From: Acaudatibacter sp035532115
GTDB lineage: Bacteria > Pseudomonadota > Alphaproteobacteria > Caulobacterales > Caulobacteraceae
Length of the DNA: 64,000 bases
Assembly: GCA_035532115.1 (NCBI GenBank)
Contig: DATKRO010000099.1
Location: 18,454 to 82,453, forward strand
Reading direction: 5' to 3'
Positions 53,138 through 61,180 of the stretch are shown here, one piece after another. A program made the position numbers and the translations under genes. The notes under the pieces were generated by a model. That model saw only the letters and a program-made list of their open reading frames with translations. It had not been told where the DNA came from and searched no databases. Every line of letters begins with the position of its first letter. Position 1 is the stretch's first letter.

Positions 53138-53296
53138 CTCACGCAACCCCCTGAAGGATTGTTGAACCCAGACCGGCGTTAGCAGCGCTTCGTCAAAGGA
53201 CTTCGGGTCCGCCGGAGGCGAGCGAAATAGGGACAATGGCAGGCGATGTAAAGATCAAAGCACCGCCGTGCGGCCATGGGTCCCGCCAGTCCCGGA

Positions 53297-54418
53297 TCAG
53301 GGTCCGGGCGCCGCCGGCGTCTCCTCGGGCCCGCGCGAGCGGCGCCGCAGCCGCGCCAGACGCCGCAGCCGCCGCCAGAAGCGGCTCTTCTCGGGCTCGG
53401 GATAGGGCTGCAGGTTGCGCCGGAACTCCTCGGCGCAGGCGCGCCAGGAAAACTGCTCGGCGAAGGCGCGCACGGCGCCGCGGTCGAGGTCGAGGCAGGC
53501 GAGCGCCGCCTCCTTCAGCCCGTTCGCCTGGTCGGGCGCCAGCACGCCCGCGCCGGAACCGGGGATCAGGTCGATGGGCCCCGGCGCGGAGAACGCCGCC
53601 ACCGGGGTTCCCGAGGCCATCGCCTCCAGCAGCACCAGTCCGAAGGTGTCGGTGAGCGAGGGGAACACGAACACGTCGGCCGAGGCGAAATAGGCCGCCA
53701 GTTCGTCGCCGAACTTCGGGCCGGCGAAGATGACCTCCGGATGCCTGGCCTGGAGTTCGCCGCGCTGCGGGCCGTCGCCGACGACCACCTTGGCGCCCGG
53801 CAGATCGAGGCTGACGAAGGCCTGGATGTTCTTCTCCACCGCGACGCGGCCGACGTTGAGCCAGACCGGGCGCGCCAGACCCTCGAACACGCCGGGCCGA
53901 CCCCGCCAGCGCGGGTTGAACGCCTCGGTGTCGACCGCCCGCGACCACTGCGACAGGTTGCGAAACCCATGCCGGGCGAGTTCGTCGCGCAAGGTGGCCG
54001 TGGCCACCATCAGCCGCCCCGACGGCTTGTGGAACCACTTCATGTAGGCATAGCCCGCCGCCAGCGGCAAAGGCAGGCGCGCCGAGACGTATTCGGGAAA
54101 GCGCGTGTGGTAGCTGGTGGTGAAGGGCAGCTTCCACTCGAGGCAGAACCGGCGCGCCGCCAGCCCGATCGGCCCCTCGGTGGCGATGTGGATGGCCTCC
54201 GGCTCGAACGACTTGAAGCGCTCCTGGACCTTGTCGTAGGCCCCGACCGCCAGCTTGATCTCCGGATAGGTGGGCAGCGGGAAGGTGGAGAACTGGTCCG
54301 GACTGATCACCTCGACGACGTCGCCCAGCTCGCGCAGCTCGGCCACCACGCGCGTCAGGGTGCGGACGACGCCGTTGACCTGGGGCTCCCAGGCGTCGGA
54401 GGCCAGGAGGATGCGCAT
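53297..54418 (-). CDS. Glycosyltransferase family 1 (GT4-type, SqdX/MgtA-like)
   Basis: A 373-residue retaining glycosyltransferase. It starts MRILLASDAWEPQVNGVVRT, typical of the alpha-mannosyl- and sulfolipid-like branch. GYAYMKWFHKPSGRLMVATA is also typical of that branch. The nucleotide-sugar EX7E motif is in FPSLTDTFGLVLLEAMASGT, and the acceptor domain includes LNVGRVAVEKNIQAF. It adds a sugar to a lipid acceptor in the inner leaflet. The last 35 residues are very basic. Confidence 0.87.
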   Translation of the reverse strand: MRILLASDAWEPQVNGVVRTLTRVVAELRELGDVVEVISPDQFSTFPLPTYPEIKLAVGAYDKVQERFKSFEPEAIHIATEGPIGLAARRFCLEWKLPFTTSYHTRFPEYVSARLPLPLAAGYAYMKWFHKPSGRLMVATATLRDELARHGFRNLSQWSRAVDTEAFNPRWRGRPGVFEGLARPVWLNVGRVAVEKNIQAFVSLDLPGAKVVVGDGPQRGELQARHPEVIFAGPKFGDELAAYFASADVFVFPSLTDTFGLVLLEAMASGTPVAAFSAPGPIDLIPGSGAGVLAPDQANGLKEAALACLDLDRGAVRAFAEQFSWRACAEEFRRNLQPYPEPEKSRFWRRLRRLARLRRRSRGPEETPAAPGP

Positions 54419-54635
54419 CGGGGGATCAGGACTTCCGGGGCGGCGCCCGCGGCGGCGCGGCGGGCCGCCCCGATCATGGACCAGGAGTTCCGGCGCGCCC
54501 ATCGAAGAATCTGCGCGCCCGTGCGGCACGACGAAGCGCCGGGCCTTTGGCCGCGCACGCGCAGATGACCCTTTCGCGGCGCTGGTCTAGCATCCTTGCG
54601 AGTCGGGCTGGGGAGTGGCGGTTCGCCATAGTGAC

Positions 54636-57011
54636 ATGGAGTTAGGCCGCAGGGCGGCCCTGTGCTTCACCGCGGGGCTCTTCGTCGTCGCGCCGGTCCT
54701 CGTCAGCGCCTGCTCGGGCGGCGGCGGCGGCGGCCCCAGCATCGCCGCATCGCCGCCCCCCGCCGCGCCCGTTCCGCCGCCGCCACCACCACCACCACCA
54801 CCGCCGCCACCCCCTCCTCCCCCGCCGCCGCCTCCCCCGCCGCCGACTCCGAGCGCTTCGAGCGCCGAGTTCCAGCGCAGCTGGGGCCTCGCCGCGATCC
54901 ACGCCGACGCCGCCTTCAACGCCGGGGCCAGCGGCCAGGGCATCCTGGTGGCGGACGTGGATTCCGGGGCCGACCCGACGCGGCCGGATCTGGCCGGGGC
55001 GATTTCGCCGCTCTCCACCGACGTGGTGCCGGCGAGCGAGCCGCAGGCCATGCAGGGCAGCGCCGTCGGCTACGATCCGCACGCGAACTTCGTCTCCGGC
55101 GTCCTGGGCGCCCGCTACAATGGCTTCGGCACGATCGGCGTCGCCTACGCCTCGACCATCCTGTCGATCCGCGCCGACTCGTGCTCGGCTGGGACCAGCG
55201 CCAGCAACTGCAACAGCGCCAGCCCGAACGGCCCGAACGTCGATAACAACTTCAGCTTCAACGACTCCGACATCGCCGCCGGCATCGAGTACGCCATCGC
55301 CAACCACGCACGCATCATCAATCTGTCGCTGGGCGGCCCGGCGCCGGGCAGCGCGCAACTGCAGCAGGCGCTCGTCGATGCGGTGAACGCCGGCATCGCC
55401 ATCACCGTCGCGGCCGGCAACGAGGGCGCCGCCAGCCCCGACTATCCGGGCGCCTACGCCACCGACCCGCGCTTTTCCGGCCTGCTGGTGGCGGTGGGCG
55501 CAACCACCACGTCCGGCGTCCTGGCGAGCTACTCCAACCAGGCCGGCGCGTCGGCCGCCGGCTACCTGGCCGCGCCGGGCGACAATCTCATCACCGACTG
55601 CACCCAGAGCAACGATTGCGCCCTGGTCTCGGGCACCTCGTTCGCCGCGCCGCACGTCGCCGGCGCCATCGCGCTGCTGCTTCAGGCCTTTCCCAACCTC
55701 ACCGCGGCCCAGGCGGTCAACATCCTAGAGACCACCGCCGACGACGCCGGAGCGCCGGGCCTCGATCCGGTGTTCGGCCGCGGACTGCTCGACCTCACCA
55801 AGGCGTTCCAGCCCGTGGGGTCGATGATCGTGCCCACCGGCGGCGCCGGCCCGGTCGTGGTCGGCGCCGGCGGCGGCGCGGCGACCTCAGGCGGCGCCCT
55901 GCCCGTCGCCGTCACCGGCAGCGCCTTCGGCGACGCCCTGCGCGGCTCGCATGGGCTGGTGACGGTGGGATATGATTCATACCACCGGCTGTTCACGGTC
56001 GACCTCGCCGGCGCCTATCAGGCGCAGGCGGTGCGCGGTCTCGTCGCGGCCGAGCCGGCGCAGCGCCGGACCGGCGCCGACTTCGCCTTGCCGGGCGGGG
56101 CGCATCTCGCCTTCGCCGGCGGCGCACCGCTTGCCGCCGCGCCCCTGCCGAGGAGCGAGCGCGGTTTCGCCGCCGCCGCCGACCCCGCCTTCGCGGCGGT
56201 GCAGGCGAGGCTGGGCGCCCTGACCTTCACCGCCTGGCGCGGCCAGGGCGGCGCCCAGCCCGACCTCGGCGAGCCGCGCGACGCCTTCGAAAGCATCGCC
56301 GCGCCCGACCAGGTGATGGCCGCGCGCCTGAAGTTCGGCCGCTGGGCCGTCGTGGCCGAAGGCGGCCTCGACGACACGCGCCTGGCGCCGCTCGCCTCGG
56401 CGCCGGTGAAGGGCTCGAGCTACGCCCGCTTCGGCGCCGGCTACCAGGGCGCGGCCTTCTCGGTGCGCGCCGCCTTCGGAACGCTCCGCGAGCCCCTGGG
56501 CCCGCTGGGCTCGACCCTCACCGCCGGCTTCGCCCTGCCCTCGGTCACCCAGTTCGTCACCGTCGGCGGCGAAGCGCGGCTCTTGGGCGACGCGGTCGCG
56601 TATGGCGAAGCCTCGCTCGGCCGCACCCGCTCGGACGGCGCCTTGCTGCGCCTGGCGGGCGCGGTGAGTTCGAGCTGGCGCGTCGGCCTCGCCGACGCCT
56701 GCGGCTCGAGGTGGCGCATCTGTTCGCACTACGGGATCGAGCTGGCGCAGCCGCTGCGCTTCGAGGCGGGCTGGATCGTCGCCGAACTCGCCGACATCCC
56801 GGCCCACTATTTCGACCCCCTCGCCTTCAGCCAGCGGCGCATCGGCGTCGGACCCTCGGGGCGCGAACTCGATCTGCGCCTCTTCGCCGACCGCGATCTC
56901 GGCGCGGCCGGCGATGTCCGCCTGGAGGCGACGGCCGCGTCAGACGAGGGCAACCGCGCCGGCGCGCCGATCGGGCTCGGCATGCTCGCCAGCTGGAGCT
57001 ATGGCTTCTGA
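54636..57011 (+). CDS. Subtilisin-family (S8) serine peptidase with proline-rich linker and C-terminal autotransporter-like domain
   Basis: A 791-residue protein. The N-terminus (AALCFTAGLFVVAPVLVSAC) looks like a lipoprotein signal ending in LVSAC, followed by a glycine run and about 25 consecutive prolines (54771-54845). The S8 triad is D109 (VADVDSGAD), H149 (DPHANFVSGVLGA, in place of HGTHVAG) and S335 (SGTSFAAPHVAGA). The second half alternates strands and ends in Trp-Ser-Tyr-Gly-Phe, as expected of an outer-membrane barrel. GTG 54615 would add seven residues. The function is extracellular or surface proteolysis. Confidence 0.85.
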   Translation: MELGRRAALCFTAGLFVVAPVLVSACSGGGGGGPSIAASPPPAAPVPPPPPPPPPPPPPPPPPPPPPPPPTPSASSAEFQRSWGLAAIHADAAFNAGASGQGILVADVDSGADPTRPDLAGAISPLSTDVVPASEPQAMQGSAVGYDPHANFVSGVLGARYNGFGTIGVAYASTILSIRADSCSAGTSASNCNSASPNGPNVDNNFSFNDSDIAAGIEYAIANHARIINLSLGGPAPGSAQLQQALVDAVNAGIAITVAAGNEGAASPDYPGAYATDPRFSGLLVAVGATTTSGVLASYSNQAGASAAGYLAAPGDNLITDCTQSNDCALVSGTSFAAPHVAGAIALLLQAFPNLTAAQAVNILETTADDAGAPGLDPVFGRGLLDLTKAFQPVGSMIVPTGGAGPVVVGAGGGAATSGGALPVAVTGSAFGDALRGSHGLVTVGYDSYHRLFTVDLAGAYQAQAVRGLVAAEPAQRRTGADFALPGGAHLAFAGGAPLAAAPLPRSERGFAAAADPAFAAVQARLGALTFTAWRGQGGAQPDLGEPRDAFESIAAPDQVMAARLKFGRWAVVAEGGLDDTRLAPLASAPVKGSSYARFGAGYQGAAFSVRAAFGTLREPLGPLGSTLTAGFALPSVTQFVTVGGEARLLGDAVAYGEASLGRTRSDGALLRLAGAVSSSWRVGLADACGSRWRICSHYGIELAQPLRFEAGWIVAELADIPAHYFDPLAFSQRRIGVGPSGRELDLRLFADRDLGAAGDVRLEATAASDEGNRAGAPIGLGMLASWSYGF
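54771..54845 (+). repeat. Proline-codon repeat in the S8 peptidase
   Basis: A run of CCN codons (mainly CCG, CCA, CCC) encodes about 25 prolines in a row. It separates the signal/glycine tract from the catalytic domain, probably spanning the periplasm or cell wall. Such tracts change length by slippage. Confidence 0.7.
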
Positions 57012-57770
57012 GGCGACCACGGTGACGGACGAGGCCGGCGGCGGCGGCCGGCGCCGCAGCGGCACGCCCTTGGCGAGAAGCTTCAGCGCCTCCCAGTGGA
57101 TCGCGGCGTTCACCTTCAGGCTCATCAGCGGATGGCGCAGGAACGCGGCGGCGAGCGCCCGGTCGCCGAGCGTCATGCGCCGGCCGGCGAAGCTGGCGGC
57201 GATGATCGGCGCGCCGTCGGCGCCCCGGCCGAGGATGGCGGTGGCGACCTCGGCGCCCGGCCGGCCGAGCCGCAGGTCGTAGGTCATCTCCATGCCGAGG
57301 AACGGCGAAACGAAGAAGGCCTTGGCGCAGGCGGCCCGGACGACGTCGCCGCCCCCGCCTTCGACCGCATAGACGTGCCGCTCGCCGAACGTATTGGTCA
57401 CCTCCAGAAGCACCGCCGCCAGCTCGCCGTCCGGGCGGTGGCAGTAGAAGAGACTCAAGGGGTTGAACACATAGCCGAGCACTCTGGGCATGGTCAGCAG
57501 CCGCACCGGGCCGCCGGCGCCGAGCCCCGCCTTCGCCAGCACCTCGTCCACCCAGGCGCGCAGCGGGCGCCCGTCGCCTGGCCCATGGTCGCGATCGTAG
57601 AAGCTGAACAGCGCCGCCCGGCCATGGCCGAAGAGGCGCAGCCGCCGATCCAGGGCCGGCAGCTCGTCCAGATCGATGAGCAGCTGGAACATGCGATAGC
57701 GCAGCCGGTGCCGGCGCGGCGTCAGCCGCCGGTGGACCACCGCGCCGTCGTAGATCGCCGAGGCCGTCAC
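56940..57770 (-). CDS. DUF1365 family protein
   Basis: A 276-residue protein with the DUF1365 pattern: YDGAVVHRRLTPRRHRLRYR, FSFYDRDHGPGDG, RVLGYVFNPLSLFYCHRPDG, EVTNTFGERHVY, KAFFVSPF and MTLGDRALAAAFLRHPLMSLK. It usually works beside an FAD-dependent amine-oxidase-like protein and a cyclopropane synthase in lipid modification. Its GTG start overlaps the stop of the FAD-protein remnant (GTGA). The 3' end overlaps the convergent S8 peptidase gene by 72 bases. Confidence 0.88.
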   Translation of the reverse strand: MTASAIYDGAVVHRRLTPRRHRLRYRMFQLLIDLDELPALDRRLRLFGHGRAALFSFYDRDHGPGDGRPLRAWVDEVLAKAGLGAGGPVRLLTMPRVLGYVFNPLSLFYCHRPDGELAAVLLEVTNTFGERHVYAVEGGGGDVVRAACAKAFFVSPFLGMEMTYDLRLGRPGAEVATAILGRGADGAPIIAASFAGRRMTLGDRALAAAFLRHPLMSLKVNAAIHWEALKLLAKGVPLRRRPPPPASSVTVVASEAIAPAGEHAEPDRRAGAVALV

Positions 57771-57955
57771 GCCGCCGCCTCCAGAGCCGGGGCTGGGGCC
57801 GGCGCGGCGCCGAGGAAGATGCGGCCGGACTCGTCCGCCACCCGCCAGGGCCGGCGCCCGCCGCCCAGCGCCTCGGCCACCGCCAGGCCCGACTGAAGCG
57901 CGTCCTCGTGGAAGCCCGCGCCGAGATAGGCGCCGCACCACCACACCCCGCCCCG
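57767..57955 (-). pseudogene. C-terminal remnant of an FAD-dependent amine-oxidase-like gene
   Basis: The minus-strand frame encodes about 60 residues: GVWWCGAYLGAGFHEDALQS, LAVAEALGG, and an Ala/Pro tail, then TGA at 57767-57769. This is the end of the FAD-dependent oxidoreductase that normally precedes DUF1365. The N-terminal ~350 residues, including the FAD-binding loop, are missing: the frame stops matching the family near 57950-57955, where the reading switches to another gene. The remaining overlap with DUF1365 (GTGA) is normal. Confidence 0.75.
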
Positions 57956-58254
57956 CCCCCGGCGGCATCTGCGAGCGCGGCCTCTGGGCCTGGTCGCGGC
58001 ATCCCAACTACTTCTTCGAGTGGCTGGGCTGGCTGGCCTACGCGCTCGTCGCCATCGGACCGGCGGGGGCCTGGCCGCCGGGCTGGGCGGCCGTTCTCGG
58101 ACCGGCGCTGATGTTCGTGCTGCTGCGCTTCGTCTCGGGCGTGCCGCCGACGGAAGCGGCGATGCTCGGCTCGCGCGGCGCCGCCTTCGCCCGCTACCAG
58201 GGCGCCGGCGGCGGCGAGGTCTGGGGCGTCAGCCACTATCGCCTGAAGCGGCCC
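57955..58254 (+). pseudogene. C-terminal remnant of a DUF1295 membrane reductase-like gene
   Basis: The plus-strand frame reads GLWAWSRHPNYFFEWLGWLA, then a hydrophobic helix (ALVAIGPAGAWPPGW), PALMFVLLRFVSGVPPTEAA and a stop at 58252-58254. The RHPNYFxEW motif marks the C-terminus of DUF1295 proteins (steroid-reductase-like). No start codon or N-terminal helices remain; upstream sequence belongs to the minus-strand FAD-protein remnant. It overlaps the convergent fRMsr gene by 26 bases. Confidence 0.75.
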
Positions 58255-58750
58255 TGAGCCTCGCCGCCGCGAAGGTCTCGGCCACGATGCGCTCCAGGCC
58301 GGCGGCGTCGACGCCATCGAAGGCGGCGGCGTCGGCGCTGTCCACGTCCAGCACGCCGACGAGTGCGCCGGCCCCGTCCAGCACCGGGACCACGATCTCG
58401 CTGCGGGCGCGGCTGTCGCAGGCGATGTGGCCGGGGAAGGCGTCGACGTCGGGCACGACGAGGGTGCGCCGCTGCGCCGCCGCGGCGCCGCAGACGCCGG
58501 CGCCGAGCGCGATCCTGAGGCAGCCGAGCGCGCCCTGATAGGGGCCGACCACCAGCTCGCCCGGCCGGTCGGGATCGACGAGGTAGAACCCGGTCCAGAG
58601 GAAGGTCTCGAACGCGGCGGCGAGCATCGCCGCGACGCTGGCCATGCGGGCGATGCGGTTCGGCTCGTCCTCGAGCACCGCGGCGATTTCTTCGGCGAGC
58701 GCGGCGTAGCGCTCGGCCTTGCCGGCGCCAGCGGCGGCGCGAGCGTCCAT
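58229..58750 (-). CDS. msrC: Free methionine-(R)-sulfoxide reductase (GAF domain)
   Basis: A 173-residue single GAF domain. It has WTGFYLVDPDRPGELVVGPY, then C77 (LGCLRIALG), C87 (GAGVCGAAAA) and C111 (GHIACDSRARSEIVVPV), the three cysteines of fRMsr enzymes. It reduces free methionine R-sulfoxide with thioredoxin/glutaredoxin reductants. The start is ATG 58750. It overlaps the DUF1295 remnant at its 3' end and is transcribed in the same direction as nitronate monooxygenase, 16 bases upstream. Confidence 0.88.
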   Translation of the reverse strand: MDARAAAGAGKAERYAALAEEIAAVLEDEPNRIARMASVAAMLAAAFETFLWTGFYLVDPDRPGELVVGPYQGALGCLRIALGAGVCGAAAAQRRTLVVPDVDAFPGHIACDSRARSEIVVPVLDGAGALVGVLDVDSADAAAFDGVDAAGLERIVAETFAAARLRAASGDSG

Positions 58751-58766
58751 GGCCCCGCGCGCCGCC

Positions 58767-59774
58767 CTATTCGGCCGCCATCGCCAGCACCCGGCCGGCG
58801 GAGAAGCCGGTCTTGGCGGCGAGCTCGGCCTTCGCCGCCTCGTATTCGCGCGCCAGGCGCTCGACCAGTTGGCCGGCGCCCGGAACTTCCTTGACGGCGC
58901 CGATGCCCTGGCCGCAGCCCCAGATGTCGCGCCAGGCCTTGGCTTCCTGATTGCCGCCGGAGGCGAAGTTCATCTTCGAGGGATCGGCGGTGGGCAGATG
59001 CTCCGGATCGAGGCCGGCGCGCACGATGGAGGGGCGCAGATAGTTGCCGTGCACGCCGGTGAAGAGGTTGGTGTAGACGATGTCCTCGCCGCTGCTCTCC
59101 ACGATCATCTGCTTGTAGCCCGGGGCCGCGTTGGCCTCGCGGGTGGCGATGAAGGCCGAGCCGATGTAGGCGAGATCGGCGCCCATGGCCTGGGCCGCCA
59201 GCACCGCCTGGCCGGTGGCGATGGCGCCGGAGAGCGCGATCGGCCCGTCGAACCATTCGCGCAGGGCGTGGATCATCGCGAACGGCGACAGCCGCCCGGC
59301 GTGGCCGCCGGCGCCGGCGGCCACCGGGATCAGGCCGTCCGCGCCCTTCTCGATCGCCTTGTGGGCGAAGGCGTCGTTGATGACGTCGTGCAGCACCACC
59401 CCGCCCCAGCCGTGCGCCGCCGCATTGACGTCCTCGCGCGCGCCCAGCGAGGTGATCATCACCGGGACCCGGTGCTTGGCGCAGAGCTCGACGTCCTCCT
59501 CGAGGCGGTTGTTGGTCCTGTGGACGATCTGGTTGACGGCGAAGGGGGCCGACGGGGTCTCGGGATGCGCCCGGTCCCAGGCGGCCAGCTCCTCGGTGAT
59601 CCGCGCCAGCCATTCGTCGAGCTGCGAGATCGGCCGCGCGTTCAGCGCCGGGAACGAGCCGACGATGCCGGCCTGGCACTGGGCGATGACGAGGTCGGGC
59701 CCGGAGACGATGAACAGCGGCGAGCCGATCACCGGCAGCCGCAGGCGGTCGCGCAGCACGCTCGGCAGGGCCAT
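58767..59774 (-). CDS. Nitronate monooxygenase (2-nitropropane dioxygenase family)
   Basis: A 335-residue FMN-binding TIM barrel. It starts RLRLPVIGSPLFIVSGPDLV and contains NARPISQLDEWLARITEEL, AGAGGHAGRLSPFAM with the FMN-binding/catalytic His, GPIALSGAIATGQAVLAAQA and GADLAYIGSAFIATREA. It oxidises nitronates such as propionate-3-nitronate. It is divergent from a TetR regulator, with a palindrome between them. Confidence 0.88.
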   Translation of the reverse strand: MALPSVLRDRLRLPVIGSPLFIVSGPDLVIAQCQAGIVGSFPALNARPISQLDEWLARITEELAAWDRAHPETPSAPFAVNQIVHRTNNRLEEDVELCAKHRVPVMITSLGAREDVNAAAHGWGGVVLHDVINDAFAHKAIEKGADGLIPVAAGAGGHAGRLSPFAMIHALREWFDGPIALSGAIATGQAVLAAQAMGADLAYIGSAFIATREANAAPGYKQMIVESSGEDIVYTNLFTGVHGNYLRPSIVRAGLDPEHLPTADPSKMNFASGGNQEAKAWRDIWGCGQGIGAVKEVPGAGQLVERLAREYEAAKAELAAKTGFSAGRVLAMAAE

Positions 59775-59817
59775 GATCCTCGTCTCCCCGGGATGACGGC
59801 GGCAGCAAAGCCATGCT

Positions 59818-59836
59818 AAGCGTACTTTGTAAACTT
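59818..59836. promoter_or_regulatory. Operator-like palindrome between nitronate monooxygenase and TetR genes
   Basis: The 19-base sequence has the symmetrical form AAG-N2-TAC-N3-GTA-N2-CTT (59818-59836). It sits 18 bases before the TetR start codon and 43 bases from the divergent monooxygenase start. This is the expected place and shape for a TetR-type binding site. Confidence 0.6.
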
Positions 59837-59854
59837 GAAAAAAAGGAGCGGCGA

Positions 59855-60460
59855 GTGGCGCAGGGCCGGCGCGCCAGATCGGCGGCGGACCAGGCGCTGG
59901 CGCGCCAGCGCCTATGCGCGGCCGCCACGCAGCTGTTCGCGAGCGAGGGCGAGGCGGGATTTTCGATGCGGCGCCTGGCCGAGACGGCCGGCTGCAGCGC
60001 CATGGCGCCCTATCGCTACTTCCAGGACAAGCAGGCCCTGCTGGCCGCGGTGCGCGCCCAGGCGTTCGAGCGCTTCGCCGAGGCGCTGGAGGGGGTGGCG
60101 GCCGGCGGCCGGCGCCGCGCCGCCGCGGTGGGCGAGGCCTATGTGCGCTTCGCCTTCGCCAACCCGCAGGCCTACCGGCTGATGTTCGACCTCGACCAGC
60201 CGGACGAGGCGCAATGGCCCGAGCTGGTGCGCGCCCGCAGCCGCGCCGCCGCCACCATGACCGCCTATGTCGAGGAACTGATCGCCGCCGGCATCCTCGC
60301 CGGCGACGCCGAACTGATCGGCTATGCGCTGTGGTCGGCGCTGCACGGGGCGGTCGTCCTCGCTCTCGCCGGCAAGCTGCCGCCCGAGCCCGGCTTCGAG
60401 GCGATCCGCCTGGCGAGCGTGGGCGCGGTGATGCGCGGCTTCCGGGCGCCGGGGCGATAG
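59855..60460 (+). CDS. TetR-family transcriptional regulator
   Basis: A 201-residue regulator. The N-terminal HTH is visible as FSMRRLAETAGCSAMAPYRY with YFQDKQALLAAV. The C-terminal ligand domain includes YVRFAFANPQAYRLMF, typical of the TetR_C_25-like group. The GTG at 59855 is chosen because AAAAGGAG lies seven bases upstream; the longer frame from 59813 runs through the operator. It probably represses itself and the divergent monooxygenase. Confidence 0.88.
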   Translation: MAQGRRARSAADQALARQRLCAAATQLFASEGEAGFSMRRLAETAGCSAMAPYRYFQDKQALLAAVRAQAFERFAEALEGVAAGGRRRAAAVGEAYVRFAFANPQAYRLMFDLDQPDEAQWPELVRARSRAAATMTAYVEELIAAGILAGDAELIGYALWSALHGAVVLALAGKLPPEPGFEAIRLASVGAVMRGFRAPGR

Positions 60461-60462
60461 CG

Positions 60463-60728
60463 CGCCCGCCGTATTGGCGCCGTTGTCTACGGCGGCCACA
60501 GCCTGGGAGCGGCCGAGCGCGGCGATCGCGGGGATGCGCGGCGTCAGGACGGCGCCGCCGGCGCCCGCCGTATTCCCGCCGATGTTTACGGCGGCCGGGG
60601 CCTTGGAAGTGTGGAGCGCGGCGATCGCGGGGATGCGCGGCGTCAGGACGGCGGCGCCGGCGCCCGCCGTATTCCCGCCGATGTTTACGGCGGCCGGGGC
60701 CTGGGAGCGGCGGGACGCGGCGGCGGGA
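60463..60728. repeat. Tandem repeat with a 99-base unit, 2.6 copies
   Basis: Units begin at 60463, 60562 and 60661 with CGCCCGCCGTATT and are exactly 99 bases apart; the third breaks off after roughly 65 bases. Each has a hairpin with stem CGCCG/CGGCG around a 7-base loop, TTGTCTA in copy 1 and ATGTTTA in copies 2 and 3. Since 99 is a multiple of three, both strands show long open frames through it, but none resembles a known protein. It occupies most of the 417-base gap (60461-60877) between TetR and ArsR; the remainder to 60838 shows nothing distinctive. Confidence 0.85.
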
Positions 60729-60838
60729 CAGGCGAGGGACATCGTTTCCAGGAACTCCGCGACCGCAAGTTCGAACCGTTCGAGGCAGGCGCCTCCCCAG
60801 TATGCGCCCACTCATCCCGGCGCTAAGGGTCGGCTAAT

Positions 60839-60873
60839 GGTAAGACTTCCCTTACGGTTAGTGTTAGCTTACC
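60839..60873. promoter_or_regulatory. Operator/promoter region of the ArsR-SRPBCC operon
   Basis: GGTAAG (60839-60844) pairs with CTTAC (60851-60855) and again with CTTACC (60868-60873), giving nested inverted repeats immediately before the GTG at 60878. This AT-richer patch stands out from its surroundings. ArsR-type repressors bind such sites over their own promoters. Confidence 0.5.
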
Positions 60874-60877
60874 GAGC

Positions 60878-61180
60878 GTGGACGGATGGAGCGCCCTCGC
60901 CGAGCCGACGCGCCGCACGATCCTCGAGCTCGTCGCCAGGCGTCCGCGCGCCGTGCGCGAGCTCGCGGACCTTCTCCCGGTCAGCCGACCAGCGGTCTCG
61001 CAGCACCTGAAGCTGCTGAAGGTGGCCGGCCTCGTTCTCGACCGGGCGGAGGGGACGCGGCGGATCTACTACCCGGATTCCGCGGGCCTGGCGCGGATGC
61101 GGGCTCAGCTCGACCGGTTCTGGACCCAGGCCCTGATGAACCTCGAGCAACTCGCCGAAGAAGAAGAGCAACAGACATGA
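60878..61180 (+). CDS. ArsR-family transcriptional repressor
   Basis: A 100-residue winged-helix regulator. It shows ALAEPTRRTILELVARRP, AVRELADLLPVSRPAVSQHL (recognition helix) and LKVAGLVLDRAEGTRRIYYP (wing). There are no metal-binding cysteines, as is usual for the subgroup paired with SRPBCC proteins. The start is GTG 60878 without a clear ribosome site, only five bases after the operator; the message may be leaderless. Its stop overlaps the next ATG by four bases. Confidence 0.9.
   Translation: MDGWSALAEPTRRTILELVARRPRAVRELADLLPVSRPAVSQHLKLLKVAGLVLDRAEGTRRIYYPDSAGLARMRAQLDRFWTQALMNLEQLAEEEEQQT

Noticed and set aside
60463..60728. CRISPR array near cas9.
   Set aside because: The units are contiguous 99-base copies with no unique spacers and no 36-base repeat; it is a plain tandem repeat.
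59912..60811. A 299-codon minus-strand frame containing the 99-bp repeats.
   Set aside because: Half of it is antisense to the TetR gene, and the rest is the repeat translated; the repeat is open in several frames because 99 is divisible by three.
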